DNA of 64,000 nt, taken from contig JALGQZ010000008.1 of NCBI GenBank assembly GCA_023105745.1, positions 45,567,618-45,631,617 of the forward strand, read 5' to 3'. Shown one piece after another: positions 49,201 to 61,867 of the stretch (position 1 is its first letter; each line of letters begins with the position of its first letter). Below the pieces are notes generated by a model. It was given only the letters and a program-made list of their open reading frames with translations. It did no database searches and was not told where the DNA came from. Made by a program: the position numbers and the translations under genes. The stretch comes from Austropuccinia psidii. Lineage: Eukaryota > Basidiomycota > Pucciniomycetes > Pucciniales > Sphaerophragmiaceae.

Positions 49201-50350
49201 ATTATGAATTAATAAAAAAAAAAAAAGAGTAATCATGAATGAATACCAAAAAGTAAAAAATAAAAAATAAATTATTTATGAATTTAATATAGAATTTTGA
49301 AGAAATTCAAATTCAAATAATTTTAATATTTTTTTTTGAAAGAAAAAAATTAAGAAAAATTTTCTTTAAATTAAAATATTTTTTTTTTTTTTAAAAAAAA
49401 AAAAAATTAAAATTTATTTTCAAAAATAAAACCATAAGTAAGGCCTAAGATTATATAATTAAAATATGTTAATAAATTTTATAAAAAAATAAAATAAAAT
49501 AAAATAACAATGAAATTTTTTTTTATAATTTTTATAATTTAATTCTTAAAAGATTCTTTATTTATTTATTTAGGTTTTTTTTATTATTATTTCAAACCTA
49601 AATAAATAGATAAAAAAGTATTTAATCAAAAAAAAAAAAATATAATAAATTAAAAGAATTGAAAGTTCTTTTCTTAAATTTTTTTTTTTTCAAAAAAAAT
49701 TCATTTATAATGATTAATTATTATGTTTATATCAGAAGAGAAAAGAAACTATTAGTAAAAAATTGATTAAAAAGAAAAAATAAATAAATTGTGTTTATAC
49801 ATATATATATATAGATTTCGATTATTTTTCAAAAAGAAAATGAGAAATTTTTAGACTATAAATTTTTTTCAACAACAGAAAAATAATAATAAAAATAATA
49901 AGTTATATTAATAATCTAGACCAATTTAATTATTCTTCAATAAGAAAAACTATATTATTTTGAAAAATAATGAGCATTATTTTTATATATCTACTTCTTG
50001 GAGCAAAATTGACAAGGAAGATATAATAACTGTAAATTACTTTATATCCAATCTTATAAATGATATTGAAGAAAAAAGAAGTAGGGATTTTTTTAATTTT
50101 GAATTTTAAGGGTTTTAAATACTTTATTTATTTATATAAGATAATTTGATTTAATATTAAGCTATTACTAAATAATCTTTCTTTGAGAAAACCTTTTTAA
50201 AAAAGAAAACCACATTAAAGAAAATTCCTCACCTCCTTAAATTTCTGTTTTCATTTTTTTTTTATTTAAATTGAATTTAACCTATCAAAATGAAAAATAG
50301 AATATTTTTTTTTTGAGAATTAATCAAAATATTTACTAATATTTCAAAAA
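49201..50350. other. Second low-complexity poly(A)/poly(T) block
   Basis: Alternating A and T runs (for example about 49,379-49,405, 49,629-49,640 and 49,679-49,690) and AAAT-type repeats recall 39,966-42,002 on the other side of the gene-bearing island. No gene. Confidence 0.65.
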
Positions 50351-50829
50351 ATAAAAAAGGGGTCTCAAACCTAACAAATATCACCTTGAAATAATGCAGG
50401 ATTTTGGACCAAACTAACCTTCAAAAAAACACAGTGTTTTTAAACCAAATAACACATTTTTAGCTTAATTTCCTATGATTTATATTAATTTAAAAAGCAT
50501 TGGTTTTTAATCAAAACCCTAATCTCTTTTTTATCCAAACTTTTTAGTAATTTTTTATTTAAATATATAACAATAATTGCTCCAATTCAAATCCAATTTT
50601 ATTTTCAAGCCATATCATAGTCAATAAAAAGTCATTTTTCTTTGTCTATTATAATCCAATCACCAATTTTACTTAACACCCATTTAGTTCGAAGTTCCTT
50701 TCAAAAATCTCACTGGCTTAAGCAATCTCACAAATACAGTTTAACTACGGAAAATCCTCCTGGGAATTAAACACACACTGATCATATCTACTTGATCAAT
50801 TGGTCTAAGATTGAATCAAATTACAATTC
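50351..50829. other. No gene seen
   Basis: This is AT-rich, somewhat C-biased sequence between the low-complexity block and the second 4-kb repeat. Nothing else was supported. Confidence 0.5.
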
Positions 50830-53800
50830 ATACTTTGGGAAAAGTGGGACCACAAATCACTATGAGAAAAGTGGCTAAACCTGACAGAAGGTTTTGCATT
50901 TGGAAATTAGCTTCTACCCATGCTATACTGAAATTAGACACTTCCAGTGAACTAAGTTTGACTTATTATTTAAATTTTCATTGGTAATCCAAATTATTTC
51001 AAGCCCCTGGAATATTGAATAATTTTAAAGATTTTCAGCCTATTTAAAATTTTATAGAATGAATGTAAAATATATCACATCAAGATTTTTTTCATTTAAA
51101 TCTTTGTCTTCTGGTGAATATTATTTATAATCAAAAACTGAATTCAAAGCTATCTTTTAAGTTGAAAAGTTTCCCTATTTCTTATTAATTCCAAAAGAAT
51201 TCAAATAAAGTTTTTCAAATTTATGAAAGCCTCAATTTTTCTTCATTTATCACCAATTATTACTCTAAGCTAGCATTATTACTTATTCTTTATTCAAAAA
51301 TTTCCCCCAAAATACAAAAAAAAGGTATTTTCAACTAGAGCCTTTTTTCAATAATGTTTTTTTTAACAATTTTTGTTTCTTAAATGATTAAATTGTGATA
51401 ATTTTAGATTCAAAAAATGATTTTTTTTTTCAATTTCTTTTAATAAAACTATTTCCAAAAAGAAAAAATCATAAGAAAAGGTTTATTATTTTTCTTCTTT
51501 ATTTCTCATGTTTTCTTTTTTTTTTTTTTTTTTTTGAACTTTTTCATTTGCTAATTCCTTTGTAAACTCACTAAAGATAATAAATTTTAACTACTAGTAA
51601 TTCTCACACTTCTCCTTTTTCTTAAGAGAACTAAAGAATTCCTTTTCATTTTTTTTGGAAGTTTTACCTCTCAATTTAACATATAAGTAACAGTCTCTGT
51701 GAAGAAGGACCCCTGATACTGGAAAAAATCAAAATTCTGTGAAGAAAATTATTGTATAAGAATTGAAAAGGGTTAGCACTGTAAAATTGTTGAAAAAGAT
51801 TGAAAAATTTAAATTAGAATCAAAGAATGTGATAGAAAACAATTTTAAGTGGCAGTAGTTACAGGGCCTTTTACTTTAATTTGTAATTGAAAACAAAAAT
51901 GTAAAATTAAATGAAAAACTATCAAATAAATCAAAAATAAAACTAAGAAAAGTTGAAAAAAGAAGAAAAAATTTAATAAATTATTGATAAAAAGAGAATA
52001 TAACTAGAAGAAAGTTAGTAATAAAATTCAAAAAATCAAAATAAAATAAATAAAATTTTCTTTTCAAAGTATTAGAAAGAAATTTGATTCTAAAAATTTT
52101 CTTCACAAAATCTAAAGAAAGGATAAATCTTAATAAGAAAGAGTAATTAATCTCAAATTAAATTATTTTTTTTAATAATTTATTATTTTGAGGCTATTTT
52201 ATCCTTTTCTTTGATCTTTTTCATAAAAAAAAAAAAAAATTTTTTTATAAAATTTTTTGTGGGCTTTATGTTTTTTTTTCTCTTTTGAAAATCAAGGAAA
52301 AAAATCTCAAGATTGAAAAAAAAAATTTGTCAAGGAAAATTATGAAATAAATGAAGTCAGTATAATAAATATATAATTAATCAGAAATTCAAATCTTTTG
52401 TATCATTTCAAGAAATGAGGACAAATTTTCTAAATCCTTGAGGGAAATATTAATATATTATTTACAGTATTCTGTCATAAAAATTACTAAAACCTGATTT
52501 CCCTATAATTCTGATTGAATGTGTTTATGAATAAATTTGATCCTACTTATTTGTTTTGGAACTCTTTGAAGAAATATTTTAGCTCTGTAAAAATATATCT
52601 TTAAACATATATATCATATTTTCACACAGAAAATAATATGATTGATTATTTGAGTGAATAGTCAATCTAGTTTTGAAAACAAATTTAATTTTTGGGCTTA
52701 AATATATTTGGCAATGAACTGTTCATAATTTTTCATAGGAAAAGAGATATAATCTGGTTCAATTACTTGAGAAATTTTAAATAATAAAAGGTGGTTGGGG
52801 CCATCTTTTGAATCTAATTGTACACTTCTCTGAAGTGTTATTTGTGTTATTTTAAGATTAATTTCTCGAAGCTTACAGCTTATTTATGTGATCTTTTTTT
52901 TTCAAGTATTTGCTCAATAAACCTAACCGTTTTATTCTTAATTAAAATATAAAGAATCAAGGGATCTTGTCATATTATCTTTTGGAAGAACTTAGAAGAG
53001 ATATGTATATAATCTGATTAAACAAAATTTATAAACAACCATCTATTTTTAATTTATTACTTTTATAGGCTGTATAAATTTTTTCAAAGAAATTTGAACT
53101 TAAAAAACCTCCCAGAAGCCTTGTAAATAAAGTTTGGGAAAGAAATTTGATAAAAGAACCTATTTACTGAAGTTACTATTCCTTAATATTACATAGGATA
53201 CCCATCATATGAGAATAATAAGATTAAGTGCTTAATTTACTCATTAAGTCATTTATTTTAACTATTTGAAATAGCTATTCAAGTATTTGTATTACTTCAA
53301 ATTGAACTATTAATAAGAATACTTTTGAGGAAAATTTGATTCAGATAAATTGAAAAATAATTTTCTCCATTAGTTTCAATATTTAAATTTCCATTATCGT
53401 GTGTCTTTAATAAGGTAAAATAATTTATTTTGAAATATTTCAAGCTATAAAACCAGAAAGCTCAAATAAAATCCCTAATTATTTTGTGCATGGAGAGATC
53501 TCCATATATCCTAATGATTACCAAATTTATTGAACTTTAAGATGATTAAGATTAAAGTGAAAAATTCATATAACGTAAAACAAGAATAATTTGAAAATTA
53601 TTGACAATAAAGTAATCATAATGAGATTTAGAAATAAGGAAATAATTGTGCAAAAGCACGTTAAACAATATTGATACATGAATATTACCTTTCCTAAAAT
53701 TTTTACAAATAATTTCATTTCATCTCTAGAAGTACTAGTTATCAGTGATTTATTTCAATTCTTGATACAGATTATACTCCACTTTCCTTGAAAGAGGAAC

Positions 53801-54790
53801 TTAAATGATATCAGATTTTTAAACATTCAAGTAATCCACTAGATTAAGATGGTTAACTAAAAATTGATAATTTTTCGACAGGAATATGCAAAAAGAAGCC
53901 AAATTGGTACTAAGAAAGGAAAAAATTAAATTTTCCAAAAAAATAAATAAACTGAAGTTTTCCATGGTTATAAAGATTAAATATAATATTATTAGGCCAT
54001 TTTTTTTACATGATAACCAGAATTATTCTTTCTTTACACTGTGGAATTGTATAATGAGAAGGTCCCCAATTCCATATTTGAAACCAAATATGTTAACTTT
54101 GATACTGGTATTTCATAGCTATAAGTATCAAAGCCTCCTCTACAGAATTTCATGAGGTGAAATACATGTTAAATCAATTTAATCTATGGTAACTTTTGGT
54201 GAGCCACTCATTTTAGTGACTTTATCTCATAAATATTGATATTTTTTTTTTCAATTTGTAATAAGAACCTAATTTAAGAATTAAATGAAAGGAAGGGATA
54301 TAATATCTCAAAAAAAAATTTCTTTTTCAAGAGAAAACAATTTGATAGTGCGGTATATTTTTTATAATATGTATCTGAACAGAAATTCCTCAAGTACCAA
54401 AGCCATGTTATAATTACTGAAAAGCTGATTTTAAAAATAATTATTCCAATTTTGATACTATTAATATATGGATTATCATAAGTGACCTTGATAGAGAGAG
54501 AGAGTTCATATTGAAGCTGTAATATATATATGTAAAGATCTATAAGAAATACCTCAAAGGTTGGATTATTTGTTCATTAAATGATAAAAAGTAGTAATAA
54601 AGACTAAAAAAGGGTGAATGGGAATAATTATTCTTATAAAGTGCTTCTTAATTATTGAGAGTTGATTATCCTGACCAAAAACTGAGATTAAGGAAACTGA
54701 ATTGAGACTTTGTGGCTTGAAGTTCTGTCCTATCTCCAATGTCAAATTTCAAATGAAAAACTGATTTAAGATGTAGCCACTTTTCTCATG
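50830..54790 (+). repeat. Unclassified 4-kb dispersed repeat, copy 2
   Basis: This is the collinear, same-orientation partner of 35,940-39,965; landmarks are listed there. Similarity begins near AGTGGCTAAACCTGACAG (about 50,870) and ends near ACTTTTCTCATG (about 54,790 here, 39,965 in copy 1). Beyond that the flanks differ. It is non-coding, with no terminal repeats found. Local differences such as a poly(T) run near 51,518 show independent decay. Confidence 0.7.
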
Positions 54791-54799
54791 GTGACTGTT

Positions 54800-55920
54800 G
54801 ATTGGCTTCCTTCAATAAAAAAGAATGTGTTCACACTGATGTATCTCGAGGTGAATAAGAAGTCACAATAACAGTTGAATATTACCGCAGGATTATTTGG
54901 GACTTCTGGAAAGCTTATAAGAAGAAATAAAAATTGACCAAGAAATTTGAAGATGCTACTTCCACTGGAATAACCAGAAATTATGAGAAAAGGGGTATCA
55001 AGACAATGTAAGGAAATTTGGAAATCATGTACCAATTCTAAAATGAGATGGATTCATTGTTTGATAGTAAGCCAAAGCTTAAAACAATCACCACTTTTTA
55101 TTTGCAAGAAGATGAATAATTTTATAATTATGATGAAAAGATAGATCCAAACCTGGAGGTAAGTCCAAATGTGTTTCATTATTAATCAAATCAAGATCTT
55201 TGATTCTTATACCACAATTGAAATTCAGAATGAAATAACAGTTGAAAATAATGAGGGCCCCAATAATTCTCATGATACAGTGGAAATTTCAAATCAGGCT
55301 GATCAGAATGTGAGTTTTTTTTATTCTGAATTACTCATATCTTATAATTCATGTAATTATTTGAAAATCTTCAGCTCAAAATGTCTAGTATTGTCAAAAT
55401 TCAAAGTAATGAGAGGCCATCAAATAACAACCTTAATGAGAATAGTGGAAGACAGAAAAATTGCTTAAGTGTATCTTCACATTCCTACACAATTATTAGA
55501 AAGCCGGAAAAATGGTAAGAAAATTTCCATTCTTTCTTCAACAAAAAATTATGATTGCTTTCTTTAAAGCGTGTGATTTGAATGAAACTAGACATTTAGA
55601 ATGAGATAGGTAGAAATGGGACAATTAAAAAAAGAGTGAAATAAAGAAAATTGAGCAGGAAGAGTTATTGAAGGAGATGAAATTAGCTTTTGAAAGGGAG
55701 AAAAAAAGATGATCAAATTTTTCAAGAGAAGAAATTACAAGGCCGAATGGATTTCAAAGAGAATAAAAAACAAATAAAATGTCATTTTGAGAAAGCAAAT
55801 TGGAAAAATGAAATAGAGATTAAAGGAAACCAGCAACAGAATGACCTTACAATAGCCATTTTAAGCTCAACCAGGCCAATGTCGGATATGGAAAGAATTT
55901 TTGTGTTAATTAATAATTAG
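54800..55920 (+). pseudogene. Broken multi-exon gene ending in a charged coiled coil
   Basis: Protein-like pieces follow one another on the plus strand. First comes IWDFWKAYKKK...KKFEDATSTGITRNYEKRGI...NEMDSLFDSKPKLKTITTF (about 54,890-55,105), then an acidic stretch YNYDEKIDPNLE ending at a GTAAGT donor (55,160). Next are EIQNEITVENNEGPNNSHD...QADQN with GTGAGT (55,310) and a CAG acceptor (55,373), and a Ser-rich piece ending at GGTAAGA (about 55,516). A last exon of Lys/Glu coiled coil (55,630-55,920) ends SDMERIFVLINN-TAG. Stops and a frameshift near 55,710 break it. The layout (DNA-binding-like head, acidic linker, coiled coil) suits a transposon-associated Myb/SANT-like protein, but that is inference. 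Confidence 0.4.
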
Positions 55921-56884
55921 TAATTCTAATTAAAAGAAACTTCTTTTGTATTTAAAACTAATGTGTGTTAAATTGAGGTGAATTAAATTTATGTATTTTT
56001 CAACTTATATTAAGTTTGTGGGACAAATGGGAGACTAAAGTGTAATATAGCCCAAATCCAATTCAATTCAGGAAATATTACCTTCTTTTTTACTAAAAAA
56101 TTGGATTTTCTGTTTATCTATACTTTTTAATTGGTAGAAAAATTCAATCAGGAAATGAAATTTGTCTTGAAGCTTTTTTTATATGTAAACATGAACTGTT
56201 CCTTGCTGATTAAAGCCCATATTCAATGTGATTTTTTTGAGTTTTTATTTGGAAATAATTTTTTTAACAATCAAATATTAACAGACAATAACGATTTTTT
56301 TGGGGGTTTTTGATATAAAAAATTAATCTTTGTGTGATGAATGATTCTAGTGAAAACCCCCTTAAATAAGTGGTCTTTCCCATAAAATGATCCTCAGAAT
56401 CAAAAAATGACCCATCCTTGCTGTTTGGGTTGTTAAAAGTTGAATTTTGCAGAGTTTTTTCATGTATTAAGTCACTCATTGATGAAGAATAATAATTTAC
56501 AACTGGTAAGATAGTTTTCCCATGAAACGTTTTTCTTAATCATTAAATAGCTCAATAAGGCTTGGGAGGCCAATTAGTTGAGCTGGAAAATGTTGACTAA
56601 TGGTGGGTGATACAGAAAAGGCCAAAATTTAAGCTTTATGCTAGAAAAATATTTAAATTGAAGATAAGATGGGAGTTTAATGAATGAATAAAGAAAGAAA
56701 ATAATAATAAATTTTCGTAAGTGCTTCAGGAGCTCAAGAAAATGAAAAATTTGATTAAATGACATTCAAGCAATGCCTTTTTTTCAATATAAATATTTCA
56801 AATGGAAGGAAAAAAATTCATTAATTTTATAAAAAATAATTTGAATTTGTTGATCTTTTTTTTTCAAAGATTCAGCTTTATTGG
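55921..56884. other. No gene seen
   Basis: AT-rich sequence with background frames on both strands. No element ends were recognised. Confidence 0.5.
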
Positions 56885-57400
56885 GCTCCCAAAGCCTCCA
56901 AAGGCCTTTGAAATCTTAAGTGAGGCATTTTTCTAGTACAAATATCTTTAATTCAATTAATTTTCCAAGGAAGTGAATGCTATTTTTCAAATATAAATAC
57001 TTTGAGTTTGATAAAAACCAATTAAATAAATTTTCAAAAAAATCATTTGAATTTATAAATTATATTTTTCATAATATACATATTTTAAATTGAATTAGCT
57101 TTAATAAAGATAAATTTTCCTTTTTAAATTGAAATTGTTTTAAAAATTTATTTCACTTGGGCTCCTACAGCCTCCAAAGGGAATCAGAAGCTCAAGTAAA
57201 GTATTTTTAAGTAGAAAATATTATTATGATATTTTTAGAAAAAATAATTTTAATTTTTTAGCTGAATATATTTTGGAGATAAGATTCAAAGTATAAAATT
57301 AATATTTATAAATTATTTACACAAAAAGGAATGTATTGTTTAAAATTTAATCCCAAAATAATTCTAATTTATCTTTAGGGCTCCTACTGGTGTGAGGCAT
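56885..57400 (+). repeat. Diverged direct repeats around GGGCTCC...AGCCTCCAAAGG
   Basis: GGGCTCCCAAAGCCTCCAAAGG at about 56,893 recurs as GGGCTCCTACAGCCTCCAAAGG at about 57,158, followed in both cases by a similar A/T stretch (AAG...GAGGCATTTTT versus AAG...AAAGTATTTTT). A third, weaker start GGGCTCCTACTGGTGTG lies at about 57,379. The spacing of 220-265 bp suggests an old tandem repeat. Confidence 0.5.
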
Positions 57401-57439
57401 GGGTAGGAGTTAAACCAACACCAAAAATAGAAGGTGATA

Positions 57440-57550
57440 TCAATGTAATATTGGTTAGAGTTACTTTCTCTCAAAATGGCTGAGAGGTTGCATGTTTCAT
57501 CCTGGGTGGTGGACAGAGTCACCTTGCAGTAATTGTGTTGTGAATATGGG
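57440..57550 (+). mobile_element. tRNA-derived SINE-like head
   Basis: The sequence has tRNA order: a box-A-like TATTGGTTAGAG (about 57,450), an anticodon-type arm CTCTC...GAGAG (57,468-57,487), and a T-arm/box-B-like GTTGCATGTTTCATCCTGGG. It is followed by a non-tRNA body (GTGGACAGAGTCACCTTGCA). Mismatches in box B and the absence of an acceptor stem mean it is not a functional tRNA. This is the organisation expected of the 5' head of a decayed SINE. Confidence 0.45.
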
Positions 57551-60055
57551 TGATTGGTGACAATAGCTATGGCAAACCACAACCAACCCATTATTTGTTG
57601 GTGGAAAAGGTAGGCCCTGTGGATTCAATATTCTCATGAAGGGCCTTTAATAAATTCTCTTATTGATCTTAATTTTTGAACTAAATTAACAGAAGCATAA
57701 ATGTATAATATTATTATAATCTTGGTACCAATCTTTCCAAATTCATGAATCTGTACAAAACACACCTTCAACTGAATTGACACAAGAATTCTGGCCAATA
57801 TTATATTATTTTTGACACAAAGATGTTTGAATTCATGAATCTGCACAGTAATTTTTTTTTACTCAATAGTAATCCATTTCAAGGGAAAGGTCATAAAATG
57901 TAAGATGATACAAAGAGGCTTTTAACCATCATGGGGGACTTTTTAAATACCCACCTTTTTAGGTAGGTTCATAATTAAATAAGCCTTGGAATTTTTTTTT
58001 TCCATGCTTCACTAAAATAAAAAGCTTGATATTCTTGAAGGAAGTATTTCCTTAGGAAAACTGGGGAATAGGAATTATTGGAAAAAAAGATTTCAATATA
58101 TACTTATTTGTGTGCTTCCAAGTATCCTCAACTTACAACGATTTGTTTCCTTTGATAATTGATGTAATTTCTAGAAGCTTGAGGGTTCCTTTTCCAAAAA
58201 TATTTCAGTAATCAACTGAGCAAACCAGAATTTCACAAACATCAAATGTAGAAAGTTCACCTTTATTTAGAAAATGAATTTTGTTCTTGAATTTTGAAAT
58301 TATTGGAAAAATAGATGAGATCAACCACCAATTTGGCGTGGATTTAGTAATAACCAGGATGAGCTGATTTAGCCAAAAATGTTCATGAAAGGTGTGAAGG
58401 TTTATCTCAGGCCACATTTTTATACATAGGTGTAGGTGTACATGTAAGCTGGAGGTGTAGATATATAACTACCCATTCATTAAATTCATTTTTTACTCTT
58501 TCCAATAACAGCTCAAGGTTTATTGTTTTACATTGAGGTCACCTGGAATATCTTCAATTTTTTTAAGGTATTCATTTCATGCCTTTCTCATAGCTAACAT
58601 AGGTCTTTAATAAGGTAAACATTTTAGCACAAACCCATAATCATTATAACCATCTTCCATTATCTTTCAGCCCTTCACCCAACCCCCATCAGACATTTTC
58701 TTCTATTTTTTTCATAGCTTATCATTTTCCTTCAACCACAAGGGAATAAATCTTTTTGATTTCAAATTACACTTTATTCTCCACCAAAAAGCCCCTCTCC
58801 CCTGGATTTTATTATAAAAATGTTACTGAATTTATTACAAATAGTTTTGAAAAAAAAATTCAATGAATTTAAGAAATAATTGTAAACATTTTTACAAACT
58901 TTTCTGTCAAATATCTAGTCAAAAAAAACAAACCAGAAAATTTCTCAAGGATTTATAATATATACAAGTTTTTTCTTTTCTAAATTAATTTAATTATCTT
59001 TTAAATGATAAACTTTTGTTGTTTTATTTGAATAAAAATTCTGATCAATCCTTTCATTATTTTGGGTTTTTGTAATTAAATGAATCATTATTCCATCCTT
59101 ACCATCTTTCTTGAAGTTCCAAAGAAATTTTAAACCTCAATCCCTTTGTCCCTCCATAGTACCCTCAAATCTCTTGAATGTTTCTGATAATGGTATGGAT
59201 ATGACTAAACCAATTTTGATCCATAAACCAGCACTTGAAGATAATTATATTCCAAATTAATCTTCTCAATAAGCCTCCACCTCAGCCACTACACAACAAA
59301 TAAGACTTATTAAGAAAAAAAATAGTAGGATCTAAAAAAATGGTTCCAAATATAACAAGAAAGCCAAGTATAATTCAGCTATAAATTTACAACCAAAAAA
59401 GGTATTATGAATATTTTCTGAGATTCCAACTATCAAATAATCATAAGAAGTAATATATTATCATTGATAAAAGCACTCCAGAAAGCTTTCACATTCTTAT
59501 TTATCAAATAAATTCTTTTCAGAATAATTATTCTGCCTTTTGAACATCCAAGATCTTATCATCTCATTTAATAGATTATCCAATGATAGACAAGATACTA
59601 GTATTTTTTTGAGATAATAACAAGGTGAATTAGCCTTAGTAAAGTATCTAAATAAGGAAAATCAGATGGTACATATGCAATAAGGTCAGGATTAACTTTG
59701 TATGAAAATGAACAAGACAAAAAATAATTGAAGAAATCCTTAAAATATTCTGCATTAATCATGTCATAATTAGATTTCTCTCCAAATAAGAATACAAAGA
59801 CAATTATGATACAATCAATGTAGAAAAAATTCCAAACCTCAGTCAAATTAAATGGAATGAGAATAAAAAAGAAAAAACTTAATCAAATATTATCATAACC
59901 AAAAATGGATTTAATAACAAGTATAATGATGATGATAAAGATTATATGTAAGATGTGACTATGAAACTGATGATAATATTAATATTAATCAACAGTACTA
60001 TGTCTGTTCTTATGAAATATAATAATAAAATATTATTATAACCACAATTAAATAA
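57551..60055. other. No supported gene
   Basis: A 14-base word AATTCATGAATCTG is duplicated at about 57,738 and 57,831. The minus strand at 59,598-59,846 has an 82-codon frame with a plausible composition (...GEKSNYDMINAEYFKDFF...) but no recognised motif and no exon partner. Otherwise this is AT-rich debris up to the presumed far end of the LTR starting at 61,867. Confidence 0.45.
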
Positions 60056-61867
60056 TTAAAGAATTATTTCTTTCACGTGGCAAGCACTACTAGTGATTTT
60101 AACAGTGAGCAAGTAATTGTCTACAAGAATCAATTACAAGAAGAATTTAATAATAAAAACTTCTTTTATTAAAATAATAAAATTATTTTAATATATAATT
60201 ATCTTTTACAAGAATAATTATAAAGCTAATCCTTGAAGAAAACTATTACTAGAGAAAAACTTTAAGAATTAAAGATAAATGACTCACTAATACTCCAAAG
60301 AACTTATTGATAGATAAAAGTAGAGAAATTTGACGTAGAATTGTGGATTTAAGGGATCAAAATGATTTATAGCAGGATTACAACAGTATATAGTTGGATT
60401 CTATGATTTCACGTCTTTCTGATTGATTCTGAAAGATTTAAAACACTTAAGAATAGCTTAACTAATACTTACTTGTTGGTAACAATGATATAAAATGATA
60501 ATAAGATGATGCGGAAAAAACAGCAAGAAGAGGCTTCTTTTAATTCAACAACAGCTCACAGAGGCGTGCCATGGAGCAAACTGAAAAACCAGTGAGTGAG
60601 AAAACAATAAACCTTTTTGGATTAATGATTGCATCATCTGTTGTCACGTAAGATTATCATAATTACTTAATTGATGCTTTTACGTGGCTACCAACCCCAA
60701 TATGGTTAAGAATAAAAGGAGTAACATCTGTAAATCTTCTTTTATTCCAAAATAATAATTGATTTCTCAAAGTTATCAATCTTATTGCCAATTTCATCAC
60801 AGGTTTTAATTACTGTGAATTTTTGAAGATTCAGTATTTCACGTAGAATGGTCAAACATGGACTGTAAGTAAAACTTTTAATTTTATTAGTAAAACTGTA
60901 ATTCTTTTTGGTTGTACCATAGATAATACAGTTCTCAATTGGTCCTGAAAGTTTCAGAAGGATTCATGAAGAATTGTATTTTTAATGAATTTTTGAAGTT
61001 TTTACCTCATTTCTACGTAGAATTGCAAATATCAGTGTTTCACTGGTTGCTATGAGGTAAATCAATGGATACAAGTCCAAAAAGGGTTTTAATTACTCTT
61101 TTGGGTTTTATCCATAGAAAGTCATTAATAATTGACGTGGTTACAGGAGTTCAAGTAGCTCTTTCCCTCCTTGGCACGTCAAAATAGCAGGTTATTTGCT
61201 ATTTTCTTATGATTACAGTAGGTGTAACTTGGTAACCAAGTTCCCAAAGAGGTTTAGTTTACCAATTGGGTCAAGATCAGCCATGGAACAAAGCTTTGGA
61301 GCTATCCACGCCTCTGAGTCCCCAGAAGTTGGGTACCCTGGCTCTCTTTGATGTCTTTAGTCCCCCTTGCTTATTTTTCACGTAAAAATAGAAATTTAAG
61401 CTTCAAGTGAGATATCCACTATGGGTGTACCAAAAGTCCATGTAAGAATACCATGATATTAAGTGCTCAAAACATGCATAACACTATTCTTAGTGTATAT
61501 GTAAAATGGGATTTCTCACTTTCCCATTATTTTGGCTTAAAATCAAGAAAAACAAAAATTTTCACAGATCTTTTATGTGGTATTAATGATGTGGTATTGA
61601 AGTATTTTCCATTTTACCACCTCAAATACTTAAATTGAGCTTATTCACTCTATGGGGCTACCCTAGGTGAATTTTTGTGTAGAATCCAAATCCGGTCTTA
61701 AATCCATGGATTTACCTACTCAATAAAAAGTTATTCATCTTTTCTGAAATTGAAAATGATGAATTTTGGATATATGCATTACTTATGAGTTATGCATAAT
61801 TCAAAATTTCTTTTTAAGATAATTGTGGCCTATTTGGGTATGTAAAATATACCTCAAGGCTCACATT
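60056..61867 (-). repeat. 3' LTR of the minus-strand Gypsy element (copy B)
   Basis: On the minus strand the LTR begins TGTGAGCCTTGAGGTATAT at 61,867, directly after the purine run GGTGGGAGGGAA, a typical polypurine primer. It aligns with the LTRs at 62,993 and 23,285: TTGGATTCTACAC..AAAAAT..ACCTAGGGTA (about 61,690-61,660), AGCC(A)GGGTACCCAACTT (about 61,345) and ATTCATTAAAAATACAATTCTT near 60,985. A TTAAAAGAAGCC TATA-like stretch lies near 60,540. The far border near 60,056 is an estimate. ACGT-core words are unusually dense. Confidence 0.7.

Noticed and set aside
35940..54790. A single giant LTR element with 4-kb LTRs carrying the deacetylase gene
   Set aside because: The repeat ends lack TG...CA-type borders and flanking duplications. 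The gene between has eight introns, which is not expected for retrotransposed cargo.
59598..59846. An 82-codon minus-strand frame as a real gene
   Set aside because: Its composition is plausible, but no motif, exon partner or start context was found, and it lies next to an LTR border of uncertain position.
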